From NCBI RefSeq assembly GCF_001650345.1, contig NZ_LVHF01000012.1:620001-684000 (forward strand): a DNA stretch of 64,000 nucleotides. Direction: 5' to 3'. This DNA is from Photobacterium jeanii (GTDB taxonomy: Bacteria; Pseudomonadota; Gammaproteobacteria; Enterobacterales; Vibrionaceae). The notes under the pieces are model-generated. The model worked only from the letters and a program-made list of their open reading frames with translations. It ran no database searches and was not told the DNA's origin. A program made the translations under genes and the position numbers. This document shows, piece by piece, positions 56,081 to 64,000 of this stretch. Numbering within the stretch: the stretch's first letter is position 1; every line of letters starts with the position of its first letter.

Positions 56081-56983
56081 TCAAAAGTAGTGACTGATAG
56101 CCAAGTAGCGTTCGCGAATATGCTCAATCAGCAAACGAATTTTCTGGGGCGGCTGACGCGTAAAGGGATACACCGCATAAACGCCGAGTCTTTTCCCTAC
56201 CTGCTTGGGAAACAAATCCATTAAGTCACCACGCATCAAATCATGGTACACCAAGCACCTTGGTACGTAAGCAATACCATGCCCTCCCAACGCAGCTTTA
56301 CGCAATGCCGCTGCATTATTGGTAGAAAAGTTACCGTTAACACGCACAATGTAGTTGCCTTTCTCGCCTTTAAACTCCCACTCGGAAGCCCCCGTGGTTT
56401 GATAGGCGTACTTTAAGCAGTTATGGCTTGCGAGATCTTCTGGAAAATGCGGCTTACCATTACGACTAACATAAGAAGGCGCAGCACAAATAACCCATTG
56501 CGAGTCGAGAATATGACGAGCAATTAAGCTGGAGTCTTCAAGATAGCCTGTACGGATCACCAAGTCGTACCCTTCCGCAACCAAATCGACAAAGTGATTA
56601 TCAAGCGACATATCTACTGTCATGCCCGGATGCTGCATACAAAAATCAGCCACAGCATCAGCCAATAGCAGATCGCCAGATATAGTTGGCACCGACATTC
56701 TCACGTGACCTGTTACTTTTTCGCCAAATCCTGATAACGCATCCACCGCTTCGACTGTTGCCTGCTTCACATTTTTTGCACCTTGATAAAGCACTTTTCC
56801 GGCTTCACTTACCGTTAATTTCCGGGTGGTACGGTACAACAACTGTACACCTAAGCTCTCTTCTAACCGCGCGATACGCTTGCTAACCACAGAGTTAGTA
56901 AGAGAATTTTGCTCTGCCACCCGACTAAATGACCCTAGCTCTACCACCTGTGCGAATAAAATTAAATCGTCTGTCTTAACCAT
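56081..56983 (-). CDS. LysR-family regulator divergent from lactate permease
   Basis: 300 residues: wHTH (LILFAQVVELGSFSRVAEQN, SVVSKRIARLEESLGVQLLY, RTTRKLTVSEAGKVLYQG) then the effector domain (GHVRMSVPTISGDLLLADAV, LVIRTGYLEDSSLIARHI). It is transcribed away from the L-lactate permease gene with 156 bp between starts, a typical LysR layout, so control of lldP is the simple guess. No lactate dehydrogenase is adjacent to confirm a lactate signal. Confidence 0.88.
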   Translation of the reverse strand: MVKTDDLILFAQVVELGSFSRVAEQNSLTNSVVSKRIARLEESLGVQLLYRTTRKLTVSEAGKVLYQGAKNVKQATVEAVDALSGFGEKVTGHVRMSVPTISGDLLLADAVADFCMQHPGMTVDMSLDNHFVDLVAEGYDLVIRTGYLEDSSLIARHILDSQWVICAAPSYVSRNGKPHFPEDLASHNCLKYAYQTTGASEWEFKGEKGNYIVRVNGNFSTNNAAALRKAALGGHGIAYVPRCLVYHDLMRGDLMDLFPKQVGKRLGVYAVYPFTRQPPQKIRLLIEHIRERYLAISHYF

Positions 56984-57139
56984 GATTTATCAACTTTTGG
57001 AATTAATCTTTTTCATTATTTCCCTATATCAAGAAAAATGAAAGGAGTACCGTCACACTCGATTTACAAATTTGCTACAAACAAACAATAATATTGATCT
57101 AACGTTGAAACGACACAGCTGTACGAAGGAAGTAGTCCA

Positions 57140-58837
57140 ATGAATGAGACCCTGTTAGCTTTACTCGCCTTTTCCCCGATAGTGGTCGCCGCTGTCTTAC
57201 TAGTTGGCCTTAACTGGCCAGCGAAACGCGCCATGCCCGTGGCATTTGGTTTAACAGTTATCATCGCCCTCTTCGGGTGGGATATGTCTGTTAACCGTGT
57301 GCTGGCTTCAAGCTTTCAAGGCTTGATGATCACTGTTGCGGTATTGTGGATTGTCTTCGGTGCCATCTTCTTACTTAACACTTTGAAACACACCGGAGCT
57401 ATCACCACTATTCGTAACGGCTTTACGGATATATCAACCGACCGCCGTGTCCAAGCCATCATCATTGCATGGTGTTTTGGTTCGTTCATTGAAGGGGCAT
57501 CAGGGTTCGGTACGCCAGCAGCTATCGCGGCTCCGTTACTTGTCGCGATTGGCTTCCCTGCTATGGCGGCGGTATTAATGGGAATGATGATCCAATCAAC
57601 ACCTGTGTCATTCGGTGCGGTAGGTACGCCTATTATCGTTGGTGTAAACAAAGGCTTAGATACCCACAACATTACCGAATCTTTAGTCGCTAACGGTTCA
57701 ACATGGGATGTATATCTTCAGCAAATCACCACTAACGTTGCCCTTATCCACGCAACGGTGGGAACATTAATGCCAGTACTCATGGCGATGATGCTGACGC
57801 GCTTCTTTGGTAAAAATAAGAGCTGGACTGAAGGTTTAGATATTCTGCCATTTGCCCTATTTGCAGGTGTTGCTTTCACAGTACCTTACGCACTAACAGG
57901 TGCACTACTTGGTCCTGAGTTCCCATCTTTGATTGGCGGCTTGGTTGGTCTGGCAATTGTAGTTACTGCGGCTAAAAAAGGCTTCCTAGTACCAAAATCT
58001 AAGTGGGATTTTGAGAGCGAAGATAAGTGGCCACAAGAATGGCTTGGCTCACTAAAAATGGATATTAAAGAGACACAAGGTAAGTCAATGAGCTTGGCTC
58101 TAGCGTGGGCACCTTATGTTCTTCTTGCTGTAATCCTTGTTGCTAGCCGTGTAAGCAAAGACTTCAAAGGCATGCTAACCGATGTAAGCCTATCATTTAG
58201 CAACATCCTTGGTGAAACAGGTATCAGCGCTGCAATCCAACCTCTTTATCTACCGGGCGGTATTCTAGTATTCGTAGCATTACTTGCAGTACTACTACAA
58301 TCGCGTCAGCTAACGCCTCTTGCTAAAGCTTTTGGCGAGTCGAGTAAAACCCTAGTAGGTGCAGGTTTTGTACTTATCTTCACTATCCCTATGGTTCGTA
58401 TTTTCATTAACTCAGGTGTTAACGGTGCTGACTTAGCAAGTATGCCAGTGACCACAGCAAACTTTGCATCAAACTTGGTTGGTGATTTCTTCCCAGCACT
58501 CAGCGCGACAATCGGTGCGCTAGGGGCGTTCATCGCTGGCTCAAACACGGTTTCAAACATGATGTTCAGCCAATTCCAGTTTGAAGTTGCGCAAACACTA
58601 AGCATTTCAAGTGCTGCGGTTGTTGCCTTGCAAGCTGTCGGTGCTGCAGCGGGTAACATGATTGCCATCCACAATGTGGTCGCCGCTTCTGCGACAGTTG
58701 GCTTACTTGGACGTGAAGGTGCAACACTGCGTAAGACGGTTATCCCAACCTTCTACTACCTAGTTATTACCGGCGTGATTGGTTTAACCATCATCTACGG
58801 TTTGGACATTAGCGATACGTTAATGGCAGCGCAATAA
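57140..58837 (+). CDS. lldP: L-lactate permease (LctP family)
   Basis: 565-residue inner-membrane transporter for lactate (and often glycolate) with protons. About 13-14 helices. Signature pieces: [55 protein letters not shown] and [15 protein letters not shown] with [23 protein letters not shown] precedes the ATG. It stands alone behind a divergent LysR gene; no lldD/lldEFG genes are in the window, so the oxidising enzyme is elsewhere. Confidence 0.93.
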   Translation: MNETLLALLAFSPIVVAAVLLVGLNWPAKRAMPVAFGLTVIIALFGWDMSVNRVLASSFQGLMITVAVLWIVFGAIFLLNTLKHTGAITTIRNGFTDISTDRRVQAIIIAWCFGSFIEGASGFGTPAAIAAPLLVAIGFPAMAAVLMGMMIQSTPVSFGAVGTPIIVGVNKGLDTHNITESLVANGSTWDVYLQQITTNVALIHATVGTLMPVLMAMMLTRFFGKNKSWTEGLDILPFALFAGVAFTVPYALTGALLGPEFPSLIGGLVGLAIVVTAAKKGFLVPKSKWDFESEDKWPQEWLGSLKMDIKETQGKSMSLALAWAPYVLLAVILVASRVSKDFKGMLTDVSLSFSNILGETGISAAIQPLYLPGGILVFVALLAVLLQSRQLTPLAKAFGESSKTLVGAGFVLIFTIPMVRIFINSGVNGADLASMPVTTANFASNLVGDFFPALSATIGALGAFIAGSNTVSNMMFSQFQFEVAQTLSISSAAVVALQAVGAAAGNMIAIHNVVAASATVGLLGREGATLRKTVIPTFYYLVITGVIGLTIIYGLDISDTLMAAQ

Positions 58838-58899
58838 CCATTACTGAATAACCACAAATTCCAATAAAAATAACCTAGCAATAGGGATCCACATTTACC

Positions 58900-58949
58900 G
58901 CGGCGACTTATCGACTTCCTTCAAAGTCAGATAAGCGCCGCTTTTTTTT
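58900..58949 (+). terminator. Terminator of lldP
   Basis: Outer stem GCGGCG-A-CTTATC / GATAAG-CGCCGC enclosing a smaller GACTT/AAGTC hairpin, followed by eight T. Confidence 0.9.
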
Positions 58950-59107
58950 GTTCAGCCTTTTTCCAATTATTTTTCTTCCACCAACCCATACGTGACACTG
59001 TAACCCGCATTCACTAAAAGTAACGACTTTGGCCCTTATAATTCGAAAGTCACTGCGCGAGCCCTATCACCTATACTTTATTACCAAAACCTATTCAGGC
59101 ATTTGCT

Positions 59108-59968
59108 ATGGTGATTGAAACACTCCCTATCTTTGTTGCTATCTTAGTAGTGCTTTCAGTATCAGGGCTAACAGCCGTCCTGTTTACCACCCTACTTCAT
59201 CACCTCGTACATCCTGCCCGTACCGATGAAAATGCCCAGCTTTGCGCCAACCTATCAACTCGATTAGGTGCGCTTCAGGCGCTCATCTTAGCCCTTGCCT
59301 TCAATACTGTTTTTTCAGAATACAATGAGCTTAGTGAATCTATCGACCAAGAAGCGGTTGTGATTTCACTTGTTTTAGAAGATCTCAGTGAAGAGCTACC
59401 AGCTGAAAATGCACTGGCAAGCGTCGCGACCTTGGCGAACTATGTGTATGCCGTACTCGAAGAAGACTGGATAACAAAAGAGCCATTAGCCAGCAATTTA
59501 ACGGCGGATTTAGCTCTATATGACCTACGGCGCTTGTTGGACGATATGCCGACATCACCAGCCATTACTGAAACGGTCAGAGAAATCGACCAGTTGCTAG
59601 ATGAGATTGACCGCTTACGAATGCAACGGCTCGTTGATTACGACGATGATTTACCACCGCTGTTTTGGGAATTGCTTATTGCGCTCTACTTTCTGGCTCT
59701 ACTACCAATCAGTTACTTTAAACAAACAAAAATCAGTGCCTGTTATATTGCCAGTTATGGCATGGCCATTGGCATAGTAATGTATGCTATTTTGCTTTAC
59801 TCGCAACCTTTCCAGACTAGCTTAAAAGTAGAGAACCAACCTTTCGTTCGGATTTTACATACCATTGAAAATGAATACGCCAAGATCAAATCCAGCCTTG
59901 ATGATCCCGATGATCTTCGTCTACCCGAGGTGAAATCATTACAGCAACCTAAGACAAGACAGAAGTAA
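59108..59968 (+). CDS. Bestrophin-like (DUF4239-type) membrane protein
   Basis: 286 residues. Four hydrophobic segments: about 5-30, 50-72, 197-217 and 222-245, with a long acidic cytosolic helical region between them (SEYNELSESIDQEAVVISLV, LEDLSEELPAE). The arrangement fits the bestrophin-like DUF4239 family, predicted channels or channel-like proteins without known function in bacteria. The start ATG 59108 follows a modest ribosome site. Ends 4 bp from the convergent, broken EamA gene. Confidence 0.7.
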   Translation: MVIETLPIFVAILVVLSVSGLTAVLFTTLLHHLVHPARTDENAQLCANLSTRLGALQALILALAFNTVFSEYNELSESIDQEAVVISLVLEDLSEELPAENALASVATLANYVYAVLEEDWITKEPLASNLTADLALYDLRRLLDDMPTSPAITETVREIDQLLDEIDRLRMQRLVDYDDDLPPLFWELLIALYFLALLPISYFKQTKISACYIASYGMAIGIVMYAILLYSQPFQTSLKVENQPFVRILHTIENEYAKIKSSLDDPDDLRLPEVKSLQQPKTRQK

Positions 59969-59972
59969 GCGA

Positions 59973-60860
59973 TTAGGCACTACGCTGAATAAAAGCTCGG
60001 ATACGAGGGTTGGTTAAACCGCGATAAAGTAACAACGAAAATAAGATACAGGCACAGCCAAGTATTTTTTGTGCAGGCATCGGCTCTTGATACCACAACA
60101 CACTCAGCACAACAGTCCAGATAGGTTCAAGGATCATAATAATTGCTGCATTGGCGGCGGTGACACGCTGTTGTCCCATTGTCTGGGTTAAATAGCGCAA
60201 ACTCGTGGCGAACAACACGCTCATCGCAAACCATCCCCAAATAGCGATAGGGATTTCTTCAGACCATACTTCCACCAGTATTGAAAGCACTAGCCCCATA
60301 ACGCCAGTAACGAATAACTGAACGCAAGTCAGCACCAAAACAGGAACACGCTGAGCAAAGCGACTATTAAAATTAAAATGCAGTGCCAAAAACAAAGCCG
60401 CGAGCATAAACCACACTTGGCTTACCGATCCCTGCCACCCTTGTGCCAACGACAATAGCATCAAACCAACAATGGCAAATGGTAGTGATAACCAAAACTC
60501 CCGCACTGGTCGTAAGCGAAACAGTCCCCATGCCACCAGCGGAGCCAGTAACACCGAAAGGCTCATAATAAATGCCCCTTCCGCTAAGGTATCACTAATT
60601 GAAATGGCGTAAATCCAACTTAATAACGCCCCGCCTAGCAAGCAACCCACTAACATTGAGCGCAGTAAATCACCAATCGCAACTGTCTTAAATAAGCGAA
60701 AACAAAAAGGCAATAAGATGAGGGAGGCACACAAAAAGCGTAGCCCCATAAAGCCAAATGGCGGAAGCCCTTGAATCACTTATTTCGAAAAAATCCAGCC
60801 AGCTGCGGCACAAAAAGTAGTAAACAGCAGCAATAGCTCAGCACGTCGTTCAAGAGTCAT
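59973..60860 (-). pseudogene. EamA/DMT-family transporter with in-frame stop
   Basis: The intact part is 268 codons from a GTG at 60779 to 59973, with nine hydrophobic helices. Reading upstream in the same frame, a TAA at 60782-60780 is preceded by 26 sense codons from an ATG at 60860 encoding MTLERRAELLLLFTTFCAAA then GWIFSK: the first helix of an EamA protein. Without the stop the protein would be about 295 residues, the family norm, with ten helices. A single change (for example GAA to TAA) would explain it. Either the gene is dead, or a shorter form starts at the GTG; sequencing error is also possible. Confidence 0.8.
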
Positions 60861-60941
60861 TGATGGGAAATTCCACTCTAGTGATGATAGTGAAATTTAT
60901 TGTATGAGAGTTAAGGTTATTCGCAATCCGCATAATTATTT

Positions 60942-60974
60942 AAGTGAGTGATTTATCACAAAACCAACTCACTT
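60942..60974. repeat. Inverted repeat downstream of the lipoprotein gene
   Basis: 8-bp arms AAGTGAGT / ACTCACTT with a 17-nt loop between the lipoprotein gene and the EamA pseudogene. No T-run on either side, so it is at best a weak terminator. Confidence 0.35.
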
Positions 60975-61053
60975 TGTCATTAGCAGGTAAAGAGGCATTC
61001 AGCATAGGGGCTAAATATCGCTCTCACTAAGTCACAACTCAAATAAAGGAAAA

Positions 61054-61545
61054 TTATGCAGTCTCATCAGGCCCAGTAAAGACATACTTTTGACCATTCC
61101 ATATCAAGTACGTATCAACACTTGCTTCTGTAGGGACCTTTATTGATTCCTTTGCATGAACTTTTATATTTGGTATTAACGCTTCAACTTCAGCCGAAGG
61201 AATCGCGTAAATCATCATATCGGCAGCATCTAGCTCTCCACAGGATTCTATATGGTGCACGCTATTACTTGATCGATTAACAACAATGATTGTGTTTATA
61301 GCCTCTGGTAATTGTGCACAATATTCAGCACCATATAGATCTTTCCAAGGTGTAAAAACAATACTCTCTTTCTGTGTTAACCTTCCCTTATAAAGAATAA
61401 CATCGCTAGTAAAATCAAAAGAATTAATGGCAGCATTAAATCGAGTAATAATCTTGTTGTCATCTAATGCTAAACGCTCATCTTTAGGCTGTGATGCACA
61501 TCCATATGACAAAAATATACATATTGTACAGATCAAAAATCTCAT
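61054..61545 (-). CDS. Small lipoprotein coupled to M23 peptidase (candidate immunity protein)
   Basis: 163 residues of no family I recognise. A short signal ends in a lipobox-like LSYGC (Cys16), so it is probably a periplasmic lipoprotein. Mature part is mixed alpha/beta with three more cysteines (EYCAQL, ESCGEL region). The ATG shares ATGA with the stop of the peptidase gene, so the two are translationally coupled. Immunity proteins against peptidoglycan-targeting type VI effectors are often such small periplasmic lipoproteins; that role here is inference. Base composition is AT-richer than most neighbours. Confidence 0.75.
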   Translation of the reverse strand: MRFLICTICIFLSYGCASQPKDERLALDDNKIITRFNAAINSFDFTSDVILYKGRLTQKESIVFTPWKDLYGAEYCAQLPEAINTIIVVNRSSNSVHHIESCGELDAADMMIYAIPSAEVEALIPNIKVHAKESIKVPTEASVDTYLIWNGQKYVFTGPDETA

Positions 61546-62366
61546 TCCAACGTCCCTTTTAATACTTTCGCAGCACGATCCAAATATGTCGTAGGGTCAA
61601 TAAGATCAGCCCTTCTCATGTATTTATTTGCACCTGCAGACTTATCAGTTAGATTTCCAGTTTCTTTACCTGAGTACATTTCCAAATGAAGCATCGACAT
61701 TGTATTACCACTAGGAAAATGAAGCAGACCAACATTTGCTATTTGATCTCCTTTCTTAACTTTAGAGCCAACCTTCAGCTTATTCGGTAATACTGTTGCA
61801 ACTTCACCGTAACGTATAACTCCTGTACCATGTTTAACTACCAATTCATAAGTCCCGTAATAAAAGTAACTAAACTTAATGATCACCCCATCCGCCATAG
61901 CGTAAATAGGTGTACCTTCAGGTGCATAAAGATCACAGCCTGCATGCTTACGCTTACCACCGCTACGATTTGAACCAAAATGTCTTGGGTGTACTTTGTA
62001 GCTCTCTTTGGGAATAAATGAGAGAGGAAACTGTAAGTTGCGGAAGTCTATTAAAGGTTTTACTTCTGGTTTCTTTGTTGGAGCAACCTCTTGTTTCACC
62101 TTCTCTCGAAGAACACGCATTGTTCGACCATTAGGATCAAATCGACCATCAGGTCTCACCATTCCTACAACTTTCTTTTGGAAAACTTTCATTGCGGCAA
62201 CAGTCTTAGACTTTTCAGGGTTTCGCCCTAAAGAGCGATCAACTCTTAAAGGCTTTGTAGGCGAAATAAGATTGATAACCTGATTTAAAGCCGTTTGAAC
62301 AACTTCAACATCTATATAATTATTTTCTCCACCAATCCCAACCGAGCTTCCAATTTTAACATTCAT
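61542..62366 (-). CDS. Divergent M23 metallopeptidase with N-terminal PG-binding-like domain
   Basis: 274 residues, no signal peptide. Residues 1-90 look like a peptidoglycan-binding fold (VQTALNQVINLISP, VAAMKVFQKKVVGMVRPDGR, NGRTMRVLR); 110-260 is an M23 (lysostaphin-like) domain. The zinc pair H141/D145 (KHAGCDLYAPEGTPIYA) and H227 are present, but the catalytic-His positions read Y186-G-E188 and M225-L-H227 where classic members have a His. Similar RYGE/MLH variants exist in M23 subfamilies linked to type VI secretion, as I recall. Lack of a signal plus the coupled lipoprotein suggests an exported antibacterial cargo effector. Confidence 0.82.
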   Translation of the reverse strand: MNVKIGSSVGIGGENNYIDVEVVQTALNQVINLISPTKPLRVDRSLGRNPEKSKTVAAMKVFQKKVVGMVRPDGRFDPNGRTMRVLREKVKQEVAPTKKPEVKPLIDFRNLQFPLSFIPKESYKVHPRHFGSNRSGGKRKHAGCDLYAPEGTPIYAMADGVIIKFSYFYYGTYELVVKHGTGVIRYGEVATVLPNKLKVGSKVKKGDQIANVGLLHFPSGNTMSMLHLEMYSGKETGNLTDKSAGANKYMRRADLIDPTTYLDRAAKVLKGTLE

Positions 62367-62517
62367 AGCTATACACCAATAATAAAAACTACCTGTTAAA
62401 ATAAATCTGCGTTACTAGCAATAAACCACCTATTACTTTCTGCCTAGATACAGTTCAAAGATTTTCAATTGCCATAATGAAACTTGCTTACATTTTGTAA
62501 GCTATATCTTGCCGCTT

Positions 62518-63021
62518 CTAAGCACTCACTTTATCTACCGATTTTGCTTTCTTTTCATCGTTAAGTTTTCGAGTGCGGCTGCCCACTTTTTCAAAACTCC
62601 ACATGACGAAATATTGAACGGCAAACATAAAAGCAGAAAAAATAATCGCCACACCAGCAATCAATACCACTTCAGCACTTAGCGTAATACTTTCCCCCAT
62701 CATAGCCATCACAAAGATCACTAATAGCAAGGTCAGCATTAGGCTTATAAAAAAGCTCAACCCAATCGCTTTCAAACGCGTAATTGATTGCATCAGTGCA
62801 CCTTTTTGGTAACCACAAAAATAGCCCACAATCATGGTAGGTAATAGGGTTGCTAAAATACCCAATGAACTTGGTTCTGAATCAGTATTTTCGAATATCA
62901 GCCCTTCTACAATCCCAAGCAGAAAGCCAAATAAGAGAGATACCCCAAACAAGGATAAGCCAACCTTTACCCAACTTGGTTCAAAGAAATCCCCTTTCAG
63001 TTCTGATTCAAATTCATACAT
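62518..63021 (-). CDS. Four-helix inner-membrane protein, unknown
   Basis: 167 residues from ATG 63021, chosen because GGAAGGA lies 8 nt upstream; the frame also extends to 63042. An acidic N-terminal stretch (MYEFESELKGDFFEPSW), four hydrophobic helices (about 22-45, 55-75, 85-108, 118-142) and a basic Lys-rich tail. The end FEKVGSRTRKL recalls ABZJ_00895-type small membrane proteins, but the match is weak. It is 151 bp upstream of the M23 peptidase on the same strand and could be part of that unit; function unknown. Confidence 0.7.
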   Translation of the reverse strand: MYEFESELKGDFFEPSWVKVGLSLFGVSLLFGFLLGIVEGLIFENTDSEPSSLGILATLLPTMIVGYFCGYQKGALMQSITRLKAIGLSFFISLMLTLLLVIFVMAMMGESITLSAEVVLIAGVAIIFSAFMFAVQYFVMWSFEKVGSRTRKLNDEKKAKSVDKVSA

Positions 63022-63229
63022 TTTGTTTTTCCTTCCCATCAATAAAGCAGAAAACCAACAGCGAGCAACCAGTTAGTACCAACATAAACAGGTGCTATTA
63101 AACCAATTGGATATTGATGGCGCTAACTGATTTTTGCCAACTCACTCCGAAGAACAAAACATAATATTTCAGTCACTTACATTGATAAGATCAAGCTAAG
63201 CTGCAGTGAAATAATTTCTCTCTGCCATA

Positions 63230-63520
63230 ATGTTTGGCTTCATAATAGCCAAATGCATACTATGCATAGCTATTGTGAGTTTTATTCATTTGTCTCATAA
63301 CTTCGGTTTCATTAGACTCCGCAGCTCGCAAAATTTAGCGTATGAGGCATTGATGTTTTCACAATCACTTTTTGCGCAGTTAACACGAATGATGTTGCTG
63401 CTCATCGTAACTCTTATTGGCGTTCATCACTGTCAACCTTTGCTCGATGCACTGGCACAACATGCTGTTCATGCTGGCTGTCATCAATCAAATTCGGATT
63501 CACATTCAGAGCATCACTAA
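63230..63520 (+). CDS. Small membrane protein coupled to MFS transporter gene
   Basis: 96 residues, two hydrophobic segments (about 3-22 and 52-68) and a His-rich tail with HHCQP, HAVHAGCHQ and a final HSEHH, which could bind metal. I recognise no family. Its stop codon TAA overlaps the ATG of the MFS gene (TAATG), so translation is probably coupled and the two may act together. No clear ribosome site is seen before the ATG, so it is less certain than its neighbours. Confidence 0.55.
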   Translation: MFGFIIAKCILCIAIVSFIHLSHNFGFIRLRSSQNLAYEALMFSQSLFAQLTRMMLLLIVTLIGVHHCQPLLDALAQHAVHAGCHQSNSDSHSEHH

Positions 63521-64000
63521 TGAGTATTTTTCGTTTTCCACTTTTAGTATGGATGGGTATAGGGACATTAATTTTCAGCCTTGGGATCAGGCAATCTTTC
63601 GGTATCTTCATGATGCCAATTTCAGACACATTCCAAACCGGTCGTGAGTTCTTTAGCTTTGCTATCGCATTACAAAACTTGCTGTTTGGTGTGTTTCAGC
63701 CTTTTGTGGGTATGGCTGCAGACCGTTGGGGCGCACGTCGTGTGATCACTTTAGGCGCCATCGCTTACGGCTTAGGTTTATACCTAACTTCTCTAGCGAC
63801 TGAGCCTAGTGTGCTTTACGTAACCATTGGTATGTTGGTGGGATTAGGCTTAAGCGCGACCAGCTACGTTATTGTATTAGGCGCTATCGCTAAAGTCGTA
63901 CCAACTGAGCACACAGCAAAAGCTTTCGGCCTTACAACGGCTGCGGGCTCTTTCGGTATGTTTGCTGTTATTCCTGGTGCCCAAGCATTACTTACTGCTT
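63520..64000 (+). CDS. MFS transporter, 5' part
   Basis: 160 codons from ATG 63520 to the window edge, open throughout; a full MFS protein is about 400, so 60 percent is missing. Helices are clear (LLVWMGIGTLIFSLGIRQSF, then FSFAIALQNLLFGVFQPFVG) and the loop 2-3 motif appears as GMAADRWGARRV. The start resembles OxlT/MCT-like permeases for carboxylates (SFGIFMMPISD). The substrate cannot be told. It overlaps the preceding small membrane protein by one base. Confidence 0.88.
   Translation, partial: MSIFRFPLLVWMGIGTLIFSLGIRQSFGIFMMPISDTFQTGREFFSFAIALQNLLFGVFQPFVGMAADRWGARRVITLGAIAYGLGLYLTSLATEPSVLYVTIGMLVGLGLSATSYVIVLGAIAKVVPTEHTAKAFGLTTAAGSFGMFAVIPGAQALLTA

Overview
The window looks like chromosomal DNA of a marine gamma-proteobacterium of the family Vibrionaceae, most likely Photobacterium or a close relative. 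The reasons are the gene content (thrS, a ribE-norM neighbourhood, a 218-residue Qnr protein, ExeM-type nuclease with a GlyGly-CTERM tail, ArsJ-type arsenate genes), moderate base composition with AT-rich intergenes, and a very large tandem tRNA array, a habit known from Photobacterium. I ran no database search, so genus is an inference.

Layout. 1-2.7 kb: 5' part of thrS and two small enzymes, all on the minus strand. 2.8-9.4 kb: histidine-utilisation operon hutC-hutI-hutG-hutU-hutH with candidate HutC operators before hutC and hutI and a strong terminator after hutH. 9.6-17.8 kb: ketosamine-kinase-like gene and sugar phosphatase hxpB, a Cys-rich protein, ribE, a membrane diguanylate cyclase, norM, and two Vibrionaceae-type proteins of unknown function. 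17.9-19.25 kb: promoter, eleven identical tRNA-Val(GAC) genes, terminator. 19.4-29.2 kb: unknown helical protein, porin, large extracellular nuclease, LysR regulator, nucleoside transporter, DeoR regulator, and a second EEP-fold hydrolase. 29.2-39.7 kb: rhlE, esterase, GDPD, periplasmic nucleotidase, ald, small lipoproteins and a HAD phosphatase. 40.1-49.3 kb: two halves of an arsenate-resistance system (arsJ plus GAPDH; ArsC-ArsR fusion plus phosphatase), separated by pnuC-phosphorylase, a Crp-like regulator, a DcuC-like carrier with an FNR-type promoter, and qnr. 49.4-55.0 kb: a lipase-like protein, then a lipid module of GMC oxidoreductase, alcohol-forming fatty acyl-CoA reductase and acyl-CoA-binding protein. 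55.1-64.0 kb: small membrane and secreted proteins, LysR plus lactate permease, a bestrophin-like protein, an EamA transporter broken by an in-frame stop, an M23 peptidase translationally coupled to a small lipoprotein (candidate effector and immunity pair), and the start of an MFS transporter.

How the genes work together. Histidine breakdown is a complete regulated unit. Several genes form a scattered nucleic-acid and phosphate scavenging set: secreted nuclease, porin, periplasmic nucleotidase, CNT transporter, DeoR, GDPD, and PnuC with a nucleoside phosphorylase. The arsenate genes would convert arsenate to 1-arseno-3-phosphoglycerate and export it; their two promoters share an 11-bp AT-rich core, so they may still be one regulon despite the 5.4-kb interruption. 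The most interesting items are the split arsenate system with its cysteine-free ArsR half, the fatty-alcohol module with a bacterial ACBP, the M23/lipoprotein pair, and the homogenised tRNA array.
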